Part shown: piece after piece, positions 1-8,767 of the stretch
How the letters are laid out: every line of letters starts with the position of its first letter
Numbering within the stretch: position 1 is the first letter of the stretch
DNA from: an uncultured Bacteroidaceae bacterium
GTDB lineage: Bacteria; Bacteroidota; Bacteroidia; Bacteroidales; Bacteroidaceae
DNA length: 61,907 nt
Assembly (NCBI GenBank): GCA_905234745.1
Contig: CAJOJD010000002.1
Location: forward strand, 645 to 62,551
Reading direction: 5' to 3'
The notes under the pieces: model-generated
The model's database searches: none
Told to the model about the DNA's origin: nothing
What the model saw: the letters and a program-made list of their open reading frames with translations, nothing else
Program-made: the position numbers and the translations under genes

Positions 1-177
1 AAACTCACATGGAAGGAGGAGCGTATCTATCGCGGACAGCTCAAGGACCTGGCCCGCATAGTGCGCGAGAACAATCTTACTCTCACCACCTTGCTCGTGG
101 TAGGTGATGCCATAGATAACCGTAATGGGCTTTCACGCCTGTACGCCCACGAGTTCAAACACATGTTCCGCAAATGA
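1..177 (+). CDS. cobM: Precorrin-4 C11-methyltransferase, C-terminal end (partial)
   Basis: The reading frame is open from the first base and ends at TGA 175-177, so only the last 58 residues are present. The stretch LTWKEERIYRGQLKDLA followed by NNLTLTTLLVVGDAI matches, from memory, the end of the CobM/CbiF family, which moves a methyl group from S-adenosylmethionine to C11 of the corrin ring precursor. The stop overlaps the next start by ATGA, so it is coupled to the cbiJ/cbiD fusion gene. A related corrin methyltransferase (CobI, CobJ) is possible, because only the tail is visible. The N-terminus lies outside the window. Confidence 0.7.
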   Translation, partial: KLTWKEERIYRGQLKDLARIVRENNLTLTTLLVVGDAIDNRNGLSRLYAHEFKHMFRK

Positions 178-1955
178 TTCTGATACTGGGAGGTACCACT
201 GAGGGCCGTATGGCCGTAAAGGTGGCCGATGAAGCCGGCCGCCGTTTCTGGTATTCCACCCGCGGCGACCTGCAGCAGGTGCAGAGTCATAACGGTGAGC
301 ATGTTACGGGTGCTATGGATACTGATGCCATGACAGCATTCTGCCGTGAGCATGAAATCAGGCTGATAGTTGATGCGGCCCATCCGTTTGCCGCAAGGCT
401 TCACAATACCGTGAGTGAGGTAAGCCATGCGCTTTCAATTCCTGTGGTAAGATATGAACGCACTTATACTGAGCACACTGATGATATAATCTGGTGCAGG
501 GATTATGATGATGCAGTAAGGCGTTTGGAGCAAGACGGCGCAGAGAGCCTGCTGGCTCTTACTGGTGTTCAGACAATTACAGCTTTAAAGGATTATTGGT
601 CAAGGCACAAATGCATATTCCGTGTCCTGGACCGCGAAGAGTCCGTTGAACTGGCCCGCAATGCCGGTTTCAGCACCGACAATCTGGTTTATTACGGCAA
701 CGGCTCGGATCTTGAGATAATGAGTGAGGTAAATCCCCAGGCAGTAATAACCAAGGAGAGCGGACTGAGCGGAGGCTTTACAGAAAAAGCTGCCGCTGCC
801 CGTGAACTTGGCATTCCGCTGTATGCGGTATGCCGTCCTCAACTTCCCGACGGTTTCATCACCGTAACCGGAGAGCACGGACTACGCAAGGAGATTGAAC
901 GGCTAATACCCGATTTCTATGAACTGCGTACCGGATTCACCACCGGAGCTTGCGCAACCGCGGCAGCAAAAGCTGCCTTAACGGCATTGCTGAGCGGTGA
1001 GGAACAGACTCAGGTCCGTTTCAGTATCCCCAACGGTGAAACCTTTACCCTACCTGTCCAGGACTGTCAGATAAGTAAGGATTGGGCTCAGGCATCGGTA
1101 GTAAAGGATGCTGGCGATGACCCAGACGTTACAAACGGCTGCACGGTTAGCGTAAAAGTTGCTTTGAGCCGTGAACCGGGTGTACATTTCCTTCAAGGTG
1201 AAGGTGTTGGGCGCATCACCCTTCCCGGAATCGGCCTGGAGGTTGGCGAACCTGCGGTAAATCCCGTACCCCGCAAAATGATTGTTCAGGAACTGTCGGC
1301 ATTATATGAAGGCGGATTGGACGTTACGGTATCGGTACCCGGCGGTGCAGAACTGGCACAAAAGACATTCAATCCCAAGTTGGGAATAGTTGACGGAATA
1401 TCAATCATTGGCACATTGGGAGTGGTCAGGCCATTCTCGGATGAGGCATTCGTTGAGGCAATCCGCCGTGAAGTTGAGGTTGCAAAGGCTGTCGGCGCAC
1501 CGCGTCTGATAATCAATTCCGGCGCCCGCAGCGAGCGTTTCGTGAAAGCGCTTTATCCCGACCTGCCGGCTCAGGCATTCGTGCACTACGGCAACTACAT
1601 TGGCGATACCATCAGGATTGCACAGGAACTTGGTTTCAAGGAGGTAACGATGGGCCTTATGATAGGTAAAGCCGTGAAACTGGCCGCCGGAATGCTTGAT
1701 ACCCATAGCCGTGAGGGTGTGATGGATAAGAAGTTCATTCGCAGAATGGCCCGCCAGTCGGGATGTCCCTGGTTGGTGCGCCGTGCCATCGGCCGCATGA
1801 CATTGGCGCGTGAACTCTGGACGCTTATCCCCGAGAAGTATCTGGAGTCATTCTGCGCCACAGTAATACGTTACTGTCATACGCATTGTGATGCCCTGCT
1901 TCAGTCAGGTTCTCTCACAATACTACTTATAAACGAAGAAGGAAAAATATATTGA
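174..1955 (+). CDS. cbiD: Fused precorrin-6A reductase / cobalt-precorrin-5B C1-methyltransferase
   Basis: This is a 593-residue two-domain enzyme of corrin ring synthesis. Residues 1 to about 245 are CobK/CbiJ-like: they open with the nucleotide-binding MILILGGTTEGRMA and contain DAAHPFAARLHN and AVITKESGLSGG. Residues from about 253 to the end are CbiD, starting at RTGFTTGACATAAAKA, the hallmark of that family, and including GVGRITLPGIGLEVGEPAVN. CbiD methylates C1 of cobalt-precorrin-5B and CobK/CbiJ reduces precorrin-6A, so the fusion joins neighbouring steps. From memory this fusion is usual in Bacteroidetes. The start overlaps the upstream stop by ATGA. Confidence 0.92.
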   Translation: MILILGGTTEGRMAVKVADEAGRRFWYSTRGDLQQVQSHNGEHVTGAMDTDAMTAFCREHEIRLIVDAAHPFAARLHNTVSEVSHALSIPVVRYERTYTEHTDDIIWCRDYDDAVRRLEQDGAESLLALTGVQTITALKDYWSRHKCIFRVLDREESVELARNAGFSTDNLVYYGNGSDLEIMSEVNPQAVITKESGLSGGFTEKAAAARELGIPLYAVCRPQLPDGFITVTGEHGLRKEIERLIPDFYELRTGFTTGACATAAAKAALTALLSGEEQTQVRFSIPNGETFTLPVQDCQISKDWAQASVVKDAGDDPDVTNGCTVSVKVALSREPGVHFLQGEGVGRITLPGIGLEVGEPAVNPVPRKMIVQELSALYEGGLDVTVSVPGGAELAQKTFNPKLGIVDGISIIGTLGVVRPFSDEAFVEAIRREVEVAKAVGAPRLIINSGARSERFVKALYPDLPAQAFVHYGNYIGDTIRIAQELGFKEVTMGLMIGKAVKLAAGMLDTHSREGVMDKKFIRRMARQSGCPWLVRRAIGRMTLARELWTLIPEKYLESFCATVIRYCHTHCDALLQSGSLTILLINEEGKIY

Positions 1956-1957
1956 TA

Positions 1958-2488
1958 ATGAAGAAGATAATCCTAGTAACAGGTGGAGAGAGGTCCGGCA
2001 AAAGCAGTTATGCCGAACAAACTGCACTATCCCTGTCTCCCAACCCTGTCTATATGGCTACGGCACGGGTGTGGGACGATGAGTTCCGCGAGCGTGTGCG
2101 TCAGCATCAGTTACGCCGCGGACCGGAGTGGACAAACATAGAGGAGGAACTCAATCTGAGCCGACATGATGTCCAAGGCCGCGTAGTGTTAATCGACTGC
2201 GTTACGCTTTGGTGCACAAACTTCTTCTACCGCAATCAGCAGAAAGCGGAGCAGGATCCAGCATGGGTGCATGAGTGTTTGGATGACATCAAAAAAGAGT
2301 TTGACCTGTTCACCGCCCAGGATGCAACTTTCATATTCGTAACCAATGAGATAGGCATGGGAGGCGTATCGGCCAACACCCTGCAGCGCCGTTTTACCGA
2401 CCTTCAGGGCTGGGTCAACCAGTACATTGCTTCAAAGGCCCATGAAGTCACGCTGATGGTCAGCGGCATACCCGTAAAAATCAAATGA
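1958..2488 (+). CDS. cobU: Adenosylcobinamide kinase / guanylyltransferase
   Basis: CobU phosphorylates adenosylcobinamide and transfers GMP to it, giving adenosylcobinamide-GDP for CobS. The N-terminus has the P-loop [35 protein letters not shown] holds the expected catalytic histidine region, [10 protein letters not shown] is a family motif, and the protein ends SGIPVKIK like other CobU proteins. I chose ATG 1958 ([10 protein letters not shown]) over an in-frame TTG at 1952, which would overlap the fusion gene's stop and add only two residues. The stop overlaps the cobT start. Confidence 0.93.
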   Translation: MKKIILVTGGERSGKSSYAEQTALSLSPNPVYMATARVWDDEFRERVRQHQLRRGPEWTNIEEELNLSRHDVQGRVVLIDCVTLWCTNFFYRNQQKAEQDPAWVHECLDDIKKEFDLFTAQDATFIFVTNEIGMGGVSANTLQRRFTDLQGWVNQYIASKAHEVTLMVSGIPVKIK

Positions 2489-3519
2489 TCATGATAGAGA
2501 ATCTCATTGACCCCGAATTCCAGGCTCAGGTGCAGGACAAGATAGACAACCTGACCAAGCCTAAAGGCTCGCTGGGCCGGCTGGAATCACTTGCCGCACA
2601 GATATGTATGATACAGCACACCCTGAGCCCGGAACTCAGGAACCCCTGCAACATACTCTTTGCGGCCGATCACGGAGTACTTGCGCAAGGCGTCAGCGTA
2701 TCACCCAAGGAGGTCACATGGCAGCAGTCTTACCATTTTCTGGAGGGCGGCGCCGGAATCAGTTTCCTTTGCCGTCAGCACGGATTCCGCCTGATGGTGG
2801 TGGATGCGGGCATCGACCACGACATGGACTACAGCAGCGGCATTGTCAACATGAAGGTGCGTAAGGGTACACGTGATTTCTCCGTTGAGGCGGCCATGAC
2901 AAAGCAGGAACTCGAGTTGGCAATGGAGCGCGGTGCACAATGCGTTGACATGGTATATGCCGACGGTTGCAATATAATCAGCTTTGGCGAGATGGGATGC
3001 GGCAACACATCGGCCTCATCTATATGGATGTCACTATTGGCGGGTATTCCGCTGGATAAATGCATCGGTGCGGGCGCCGGTCTGGACAAAGGCGGAGTGA
3101 GCCACAAGTATGAAGTTCTTAAACACTCCCTTGAGATTTATCCAGGCCATCACACGGTACAGGAAATAATGGCCCGTTACGGCGGCTACGAGATGGTTAT
3201 GGCTGTTGGTGCCATGCTGCGTGCGGCAGAGCTCCGCATGGTTATCCTGGTGGACGGATTCATAATGAGCGCCTGCATGCTGGCAGCATCCAAGCTCTGC
3301 ACCGATGTCCTGGACTATGCCATATTCGGGCATCAAGGTGACGAGAGCGGCCACAAGCTGCTGCTGGAGAGTATGAACGCCAAACCTTTGCTCCATTTGG
3401 ACCTGCGCTTGGGCGAAGGCAGCGGAGCGGTTTGCTCCTACCCTATTGTGCAATCGTCCGTCAATATGATCAATGAGATGGATTCCTTCAGGAAGGCATC
3501 CGTAACCAAATACTTTTAA
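2485..3519 (+). CDS. cobT: Nicotinate-nucleotide--dimethylbenzimidazole phosphoribosyltransferase
   Basis: CobT makes alpha-ribazole phosphate, the lower-ligand precursor of B12, from nicotinate mononucleotide and dimethylbenzimidazole. Length (344 residues) fits the family. Visible motifs are [13 protein letters not shown] near the N-terminus, [18 protein letters not shown] and the C-terminal [11 protein letters not shown] containing the catalytic glutamate. The start overlaps cobU by ATGA. A second ATG two codons downstream (2491) is an alternative. No bluB or bza gene for making dimethylbenzimidazole is in the window. Confidence 0.95.
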   Translation: MIMIENLIDPEFQAQVQDKIDNLTKPKGSLGRLESLAAQICMIQHTLSPELRNPCNILFAADHGVLAQGVSVSPKEVTWQQSYHFLEGGAGISFLCRQHGFRLMVVDAGIDHDMDYSSGIVNMKVRKGTRDFSVEAAMTKQELELAMERGAQCVDMVYADGCNIISFGEMGCGNTSASSIWMSLLAGIPLDKCIGAGAGLDKGGVSHKYEVLKHSLEIYPGHHTVQEIMARYGGYEMVMAVGAMLRAAELRMVILVDGFIMSACMLAASKLCTDVLDYAIFGHQGDESGHKLLLESMNAKPLLHLDLRLGEGSGAVCSYPIVQSSVNMINEMDSFRKASVTKYF

Positions 3520-3522
3520 GAA

Positions 3523-4287
3523 ATGAACAACTTCCTTGCAGCACTGATGTTCTTTACACGCCTGCCGTTCCACAGGATCAGGCAGGTGCCCGCAGAAAGT
3601 TTCCGCCACGTTACCGGCTGGTGGAGCGTAACGGGATGGTTGACCGGCGGCGTATCGGCCCTGACGTTCTGGCTGCTTTTCCAGGTAACCTCAACGAGTA
3701 TTGCCATCGTAATGGCACTGCTTGCAAGAGTTCTGCTTATGGGCGCCCTGCATGAGGACGGGCTGGCCGATTTCCTGGACGGATTCGGCGGCGGCACGGA
3801 CAAGAATAGCACCCTTCGCATCATGAAGGACTCGCACATAGGCACATACGGGGTTATCGGCCTTATTATTTACTTCCTGCTGTCTTATGTTATCCTTGCC
3901 AACATTCATCCGGATTATGTCCCCCTCATAATTCTTTCGTCCGATGTGTTCAGCAAGTGCATAAGCAGTCACATAGTATGGTTCCTGCCGTATGCACGCC
4001 CTGAGCAGGAGAGCAAGAACCGCACGGTCTATACTCACCCAACGGCGCTTGAAGAGGCCCTCACCGTCATTTCCGGATTGGCAGCACTGGCAATTATTGT
4101 CTTGACTGACAGCCCGTTCATAACCAACTATCTGAACCTCAGTCTGGTTGTCATTGTTACCATTGCGGTTGCCTTGCTGCTCATGCTGCTTTTCAGAAAA
4201 AAGATAGGGGGTTACACCGGCGACTGCTGCGGTGCCATGGCCCTCATTACCGAACTTTCATTCCGTCTTGTAACCGCACTCGTATGA
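3523..4287 (+). CDS. cobS: Adenosylcobinamide-GDP ribazoletransferase (cobalamin synthase)
   Basis: CobS is an inner-membrane enzyme that joins adenosylcobinamide-GDP and alpha-ribazole (phosphate) into cobalamin. The 254-residue protein is hydrophobic with several membrane segments. It carries the metal-binding HEDGLADFLDGFGGG and the later GGYTGDCCGA, both family motifs. It sits 3 nt after cobT and overlaps cobC by ATGA. Confidence 0.94.
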   Translation: MNNFLAALMFFTRLPFHRIRQVPAESFRHVTGWWSVTGWLTGGVSALTFWLLFQVTSTSIAIVMALLARVLLMGALHEDGLADFLDGFGGGTDKNSTLRIMKDSHIGTYGVIGLIIYFLLSYVILANIHPDYVPLIILSSDVFSKCISSHIVWFLPYARPEQESKNRTVYTHPTALEEALTVISGLAALAIIVLTDSPFITNYLNLSLVVIVTIAVALLLMLLFRKKIGGYTGDCCGAMALITELSFRLVTALV

Positions 4288-4811
4288 ACGTATATATCAT
4301 CCGACATACCGCCCCAGATGTACCTCAGGGCACATGCTACGGGCAGACCGATGTCCCGCTAAAGGAGACCTTCAAGACTGAGGCCCAAGCAGTCAAGGAT
4401 TCAATCCCCGATATCCGCTTTGATGCCGTCTACAGCAGTCCTCTGTCCCGTTGCCGGCTTCTGGCAGACTTTTGCGGTTTTAGGACACCCCGCCTTGACA
4501 ACCGCCTCAAGGAACTCAATTTCGGCCGATGGGAGATGCTCCGTTACGATGAGATAGACGATCCCTACATCCAGGAGTGGTACGATAATTTTGTTGATGC
4601 CCCCATACCCGGCGGCGAATCGTTCCGCGAGATGTACCGGCGCATATCGGACTTTATGGATGAACTCAGACAGAAGGATTTTGACAACGTGCTGATATTT
4701 GCGCACGGAGGGGTGCTGGCCTGCGCCCGCGTCTATGCAGGTCTCTGCGACTTGCGCCATGCCTTTGAGAACCTCATCCCCTTTGGCGGCATGATCAGCA
4801 TCAGTCTCTGA
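4284..4811 (+). CDS. cobC: Alpha-ribazole phosphatase, histidine phosphatase superfamily
   Basis: This is a 175-residue phosphohistidine phosphatase. YIIRHTAP near the N-terminus contains the catalytic RH pair, YSSPLSRC is the second arginine region, LNFGRWE holds the acid/base glutamate region and IFAHGGV the second catalytic histidine. Its place right after cobS makes it the enzyme that removes the phosphate from alpha-ribazole or adenosylcobalamin phosphate. It is the last gene of the rightward cob run and faces cbiB, with a 31-bp palindromic element between the two. Confidence 0.9.
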   Translation: MNVYIIRHTAPDVPQGTCYGQTDVPLKETFKTEAQAVKDSIPDIRFDAVYSSPLSRCRLLADFCGFRTPRLDNRLKELNFGRWEMLRYDEIDDPYIQEWYDNFVDAPIPGGESFREMYRRISDFMDELRQKDFDNVLIFAHGGVLACARVYAGLCDLRHAFENLIPFGGMISISL

Positions 4812-4816
4812 AAAAA

Positions 4817-4857
4817 TGACGCAAAACGAAACGACCCCTTTGCGTCACTTTGCGTCA
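4817..4857. repeat. 31-bp palindromic dispersed element, copy 1
   Basis: Positions 4817-4847 read TGACGCAAA, a 13-base middle (ACGAAACGACCCC without the shared A), then TTTGCGTCA, so the ends are 9-bp inverted repeats. A further TGCGTCA follows at 4851-4857. Exactly the same 31 bp occurs at 8887-8917 and close variants at 8929, 46156 and 46192. The extra arm supplies the TGA stop codon of cbiB (complement of 4855-4857). Lying between convergent genes it could also act as a two-way terminator, but no T-run follows. Confidence 0.85.
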
Positions 4858-5793
4858 GAATAGAGCTCTGACCGCAATCACAAGAATAACCATTATCACC
4901 TCCGATATAACATTGATGCGGATGGCTTGGCGGGCGTCATCTGTAGTCAGTTCCCTTGGATTTTCTCCTATGTAGGGTTTGTAGAACTCCTGACCAAAGT
5001 AGGTGTGTGTGCCGCCAAACCTGCAGTCCAGAATACCCGCCAGGGCCGATTCGGGGTAGCCGGAATTGGGGCTGGCGTGCTGACGGCCGTACTTGTTCAC
5101 AAACCGCAGCAATCCGGGACGGCCGGCGGACAGAACCATCAGCCATGCGGTAAGGCGTGCGGGAATCCAGTTGGCTATATCGTCTATGTGGGCAGCCCAG
5201 CAGCCGAAGTCTTTGTAACGCTCTGTCTTATAACCTATCATTGAGTCCAGGGTGTTTATCATCTTGTAGGCGGCCATTCCGGGAATTCCCAGCAGCATAT
5301 ACCAGAATAGCGGGGCTATCACTCCGTCACTCAGGTTCTCCGCAAGCGTTTCCAGTGCTGCGGTGCGGATTTCCTGGGCATCCAGTTGGGCTGTATCACG
5401 GCCTACAATCCTTGACAACTGCTTGCGGCCTTTTTCAAGGGATTCATCAACTGCCTTGAATACCATCCTGACCTCCTTTATCAGAGTCTTGCCGGCCAGG
5501 AAATAGAATATGAATATGGCCGATACGCCCACGCCCAGCCACCGGTTCACTCCATTGCAGAACGGTATGAACCACCAGAAAAGCGTGTATGTTGCACCTA
5601 TAAGGATTACGGCGGTAAGAGCGCCTTTAAGCATACGGCGGGCGCCGTGATTGAGAGCTTTCTCTGCGCCTCCTATGAGCTTGCCCATTCCCACAACGGG
5701 ATGTGGAAGCCAGGCAGGATCACCAATCAGGGCATCCAACAACACTCCGGCCAATAGCGGTAGTAGCAAGAATATCAATTGCTGAAAATCCAT
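4855..5793 (-). CDS. cbiB: Adenosylcobinamide-phosphate synthase
   Basis: CbiB is an integral membrane protein of about 312 residues that attaches aminopropanol phosphate, made by CobD, to adenosylcobyric acid. Visible motifs are LLDALIGDPAWLPHPVVGMGKLI at the N-terminus, LSDGVIAPLFWY in the middle and PNSGYPESALAG near the end, all typical of CbiB/CobD-type synthases. The start overlaps the end of the cobD 3' fragment by 19 nt. The stop codon TGA is formed by the edge of the palindromic element at 4817-4857. Confidence 0.93.
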   Translation of the reverse strand: MDFQQLIFLLLPLLAGVLLDALIGDPAWLPHPVVGMGKLIGGAEKALNHGARRMLKGALTAVILIGATYTLFWWFIPFCNGVNRWLGVGVSAIFIFYFLAGKTLIKEVRMVFKAVDESLEKGRKQLSRIVGRDTAQLDAQEIRTAALETLAENLSDGVIAPLFWYMLLGIPGMAAYKMINTLDSMIGYKTERYKDFGCWAAHIDDIANWIPARLTAWLMVLSAGRPGLLRFVNKYGRQHASPNSGYPESALAGILDCRFGGTHTYFGQEFYKPYIGENPRELTTDDARQAIRINVISEVIMVILVIAVRALF

Positions 5794-6221
5794 TCCTTTA
5801 TCCCCCCAATAAGCTGGTCATCGGCCTTTGGACTCTGAACGGCTATGCGGAAACAGCCGTCGTCCAGCCCCTCAAAGTTTGATGCGTCACGTATAAGCAG
5901 GCCTTTCTCTTTGGCCAAATACTCCTTGAGCGCCTTTGCCTTACCCATTCGCAAACGCGCCAGCAACATATTTGAGTCCGATGGCCAGACCTCTATCAAG
6001 CCTGTTTTTGTAAACTCGGCTGCTACACGCTCACGTTCCGCAATCAACTCCTCAGCATCAATTCGGTACAAATCACTGTTTTGGAGCAGGAACTTGCCGG
6101 CCTCAATGGCCAATGCGTTTACGGACCAGGGCATACGGAAAAGGCTGAGTTGCCTTATCAGTTTGGCGCTACCGCTCACGCCCCCTATCCTCAAGCCTGG
6201 CACACCGAACTGTTTGGTCAT
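5775..6221 (-). pseudogene. cobD: Threonine-phosphate decarboxylase, C-terminal fragment
   Basis: This is the C-terminal half of CobD, the PLP enzyme that decarboxylates L-threonine phosphate to aminopropanol phosphate. It begins MTKQFGVPGLRIG, whose lysine is the PLP Schiff-base residue of the family SMTK motif, and later has FRMPWSVNALAIEAG. The ATG at 6221 overlaps the stop of the N-terminal fragment (ATGA), so coupled translation of two pieces is conceivable. Breaking a PLP fold just before its catalytic lysine looks more like an indel. By comparison with remembered homologues about seven residues are missing at the junction. Confidence 0.85.
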
Positions 6222-6775
6222 GGCTGCTCAGTAGCATAAAAAGCATCCAAAACCTTCTTGCGCGTGTATGGAGCATAAGACTGATCAATTACGAAAATGC
6301 AATCGGGGTTGCTCTCTATCAGTTCTGTAAGCCATTCGTAATCCCAAACCTTTCCGGTCGGGTTGTTGGGATTGCAAAGCCAGCACAGCCCTCCCACCGG
6401 GGGCTTCACTGCCTGCTCCGAATAGGCCAGCGTTATCTTGTGCCGGTTAATGCGGCAGGCATCGGCATACTCGCTGAATGTAGGTACGAATATTACGGAT
6501 TTGCTCTCACGATACACTTGAGCAATCAGGTAGATGGCCTCGGTAGCACCATTTGTTACGCAAAGGTTATCAGTCATAACGTCCAAGTGAGATGCCCAGA
6601 AACAGGTCAGGGATTCGGCATCCGGCTCGGGGTAAGAACATATAAAGGGCATTATCCGATCCAGATGCTTATAGAGAGCCTCCAGATCTGTGTGGTACAC
6701 GATGTTTGAACTGAAATTATACTTAATCCCAGGATACTCAAAAACATCGTCACCATGTCCCTTAATCATCCTCAC
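6218..6775 (-). pseudogene. cobD: Threonine-phosphate decarboxylase, N-terminal fragment
   Basis: These are the first 185 residues of CobD. MIKGHGDDVFEYPG and NFSSNIVYHTDLEALY are the usual start. NGATEAIYLIAQ binds the PLP phosphate region, WLCNPNNPTGK is the class I aminotransferase motif and FVIDQSYAPY holds the PLP-contacting aspartate and tyrosine. The frame stops at TGA 6218-6220 right where the lysine motif should follow, and the rest continues in another frame at 5775-6221. The start lies inside the 3' end of cobQ. If the break is real, the linker to the nucleotide loop cannot be made by this gene. Confidence 0.87.
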
Positions 6776-8249
6776 TCATTATTTTGTACAACAATGGCAT
6801 GTTGATATGCTGGCGTACATGGTCGGCAAGAAGGTCATACTGCTGCTGCTTGAATTCCGTATAAGATGTTGCCTGATTGCCATTCTTGGCCGATGCGAAA
6901 GGCGCCAGCAGACTGTCAATGGCCTGCGGATTGTCCAGGATGCCGTGGATGTAGGTTCCCATGGTACGTTCATCAACAAAACAGCCGTCTTTGGTGCCGT
7001 CAGTGAATGTATTAAGTGAAGTGCATTTGGCATCTGCAGCCGGCTCGGTCCGGCCCATGTGTATCTCGTAGCCATTACATCCGTCATTATCCCTGAAGCG
7101 GAACGACACCTGTCGGGTAACCTTGCTGTTCTCCATGACAGTATCAACCGGAAGCAGTCCCAGTCCGGGCATACGTTTGGTGCTTCCCTCCACCCCATCG
7201 GGATCATTTACGCTCAGGCCCATCATCTGGTAGCCGCCGCAGATTCCCAAAACCGTAGTTCCGTCTTTGTGGGCGCGGAGCACTGCCTCGGCCACGCCGT
7301 TGCGGCGAATCTCATAAAGGTCATCTATGGTGCTCTTGGTTCCGGGCAGAATGATTATATCGGCCTTGCCTATCTCCTCAACGTTGTTTGTGTAGTAGAG
7401 ATTCACTCTGGGGTCACGCTCCAGCATTCCAAAGTCGGTAAAGTTGGAGATGTGACGCAGCAGGATGACAGCAACGTTCACTTTGCCGCTTACTGCGTTG
7501 TGCTGCTTGCCGGCCAGTTCCATGGAATCCTCCTCCTCAATATGGATATCCTTGAAGTACGGCACCACACCCAGAACCGGAACCTTGCATATATCCTCAA
7601 GAATCCTGACACCCTCGTCAAACAGGCGCAGGTCACCGCGGAACTTATTGACTATTATACCCTTTATGAGTTTCTTATCCTCAGGCGTCTGAAGTGCTAT
7701 GGATCCGTATGCACTTGCAAAAACGCCACCTCGGTCAATATCAGCCACAAGGATAACCTTAGCCCCGGCATGGCGGGCCATAGGCATATTCACAAGGTCG
7801 GTATCTCGCAGATTAATCTCCGATATGCTGCCTGCACCCTCCATAACTATTGGGTTATAATGGCTGCTCAGGCGGTCAAAGGCGGCATTTACCTCCTTGC
7901 GTAGCACCTCACGGCCCTCGTCCTTGCGGAAATAATCATACGCACCGCAATTGCCCATCGGCTTACCGTTCAGTACCACCTGTGATGTATGGTCCGAACT
8001 TGGTTTTAGCAGCAGAGGGTTCATATCGGTATGACATGGAACACCTGCGGCCTCGGCCTGAACGGCCTGAGCACGGCCAATCTCAAAGCCATCGGGGGTG
8101 GCGTATGAGTTTAGCGCCATATTCTGCGCCTTGAACGGGGCGGGACTGTAGCCGTCCTGACGGAAAATGCGGCACAGGGCGGTAGCAATCACGCTCTTGC
8201 CCACATCGCTGCCCGTTCCTGCCAACATTATGGGATGTAAACTTTTCAC
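6762..8249 (-). CDS. cobQ: Cobyric acid synthase
   Basis: CobQ/CbiP amidates the b, d, e and g side chains of adenosylcobyrinate a,c-diamide using glutamine and ATP. The 495-residue protein has an N-terminal P-loop-like domain (LAGTGSDVGKSVIATALCR, KAQNMALNSYATPDG) and a C-terminal glutamine amidotransferase domain with TTVLGICGGYQMMG, whose cysteine is the nucleophile, and GTYIHGILDN with the catalytic histidine. It overlaps both neighbours: its start is inside the adenosyltransferase end and its stop inside the cobD start. It appears intact, unlike cbiA and cobD on either side. Confidence 0.95.
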   Translation of the reverse strand: MKSLHPIMLAGTGSDVGKSVIATALCRIFRQDGYSPAPFKAQNMALNSYATPDGFEIGRAQAVQAEAAGVPCHTDMNPLLLKPSSDHTSQVVLNGKPMGNCGAYDYFRKDEGREVLRKEVNAAFDRLSSHYNPIVMEGAGSISEINLRDTDLVNMPMARHAGAKVILVADIDRGGVFASAYGSIALQTPEDKKLIKGIIVNKFRGDLRLFDEGVRILEDICKVPVLGVVPYFKDIHIEEEDSMELAGKQHNAVSGKVNVAVILLRHISNFTDFGMLERDPRVNLYYTNNVEEIGKADIIILPGTKSTIDDLYEIRRNGVAEAVLRAHKDGTTVLGICGGYQMMGLSVNDPDGVEGSTKRMPGLGLLPVDTVMENSKVTRQVSFRFRDNDGCNGYEIHMGRTEPAADAKCTSLNTFTDGTKDGCFVDERTMGTYIHGILDNPQAIDSLLAPFASAKNGNQATSYTEFKQQQYDLLADHVRQHINMPLLYKIMSEDD

Positions 8250-8767
8250 CTTTCTCTCATTTCAAAGCGGGCCATCACAAAAAACAGGTCCGATAAGCGG
8301 TTAATGAACGTCAGAATATCCTGAGGAACCGGATCCTCACGATTCAGAGTCCAGAGACGGCGCTCGGCCCTACGCGCCACAGTGCGTGCAAAATGCAGTT
8401 GTGCCGCAAGAGGCGTTCCTCCGGGCAGCACAAAGACCCCTTTATCCGTAATGGCCTGCGTCATCCTGTCCATCCACTCCTCACAGAAACCAATCATTCC
8501 GGAATCAAAGACTTTCGGATTCTTATCACGTATGGCAGACGGTGTTGCCACCTGACTCATCAAAGTCATCAGTTCGGTCTGTATCCTGTTCAGTCCCTGC
8601 TGCCACTCATCATCGGCCTTAAGCAGACTGCGTACTATACCTATCTGGGCATTCAGTTCATCCAGGCAACCGTTAGCCTCGATGCGGATATCGTCCTTGG
8701 GCACACGCTCACCGCCGTGTATTCCGGTGGTGCCGTCATCGCCTGTACGTGTATATATTCTTTTCAT
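8246..8767 (-). CDS. Cob(I)alamin adenosyltransferase, PduO type
   Basis: This enzyme transfers the adenosyl group of ATP to cob(I)alamin or a corrinoid intermediate. It has the PduO/MMAB signature: IYTRTGDDGTTGIHGGERVPK at the N-terminus for ATP, ANGCLDELNAQIG, then the C-terminal FARTVARRAERRLW and FINRLSDLFFVMAR. I start it at ATG 8767 (MKRIYTRTGD), which overlaps the preceding stop by ATGA. A TTG three codons upstream is less likely. PduO-type enzymes commonly stand in for CobA in Bacteroidetes cobalamin clusters. Confidence 0.93.
   Translation of the reverse strand: MKRIYTRTGDDGTTGIHGGERVPKDDIRIEANGCLDELNAQIGIVRSLLKADDEWQQGLNRIQTELMTLMSQVATPSAIRDKNPKVFDSGMIGFCEEWMDRMTQAITDKGVFVLPGGTPLAAQLHFARTVARRAERRLWTLNREDPVPQDILTFINRLSDLFFVMARFEMRER

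Noticed and set aside
6218-6221. Programmed frameshifting in cobD
   Set aside because: No slippery heptamer or following stem was seen, and residues appear to be missing, so a deletion or assembly fault explains it better.
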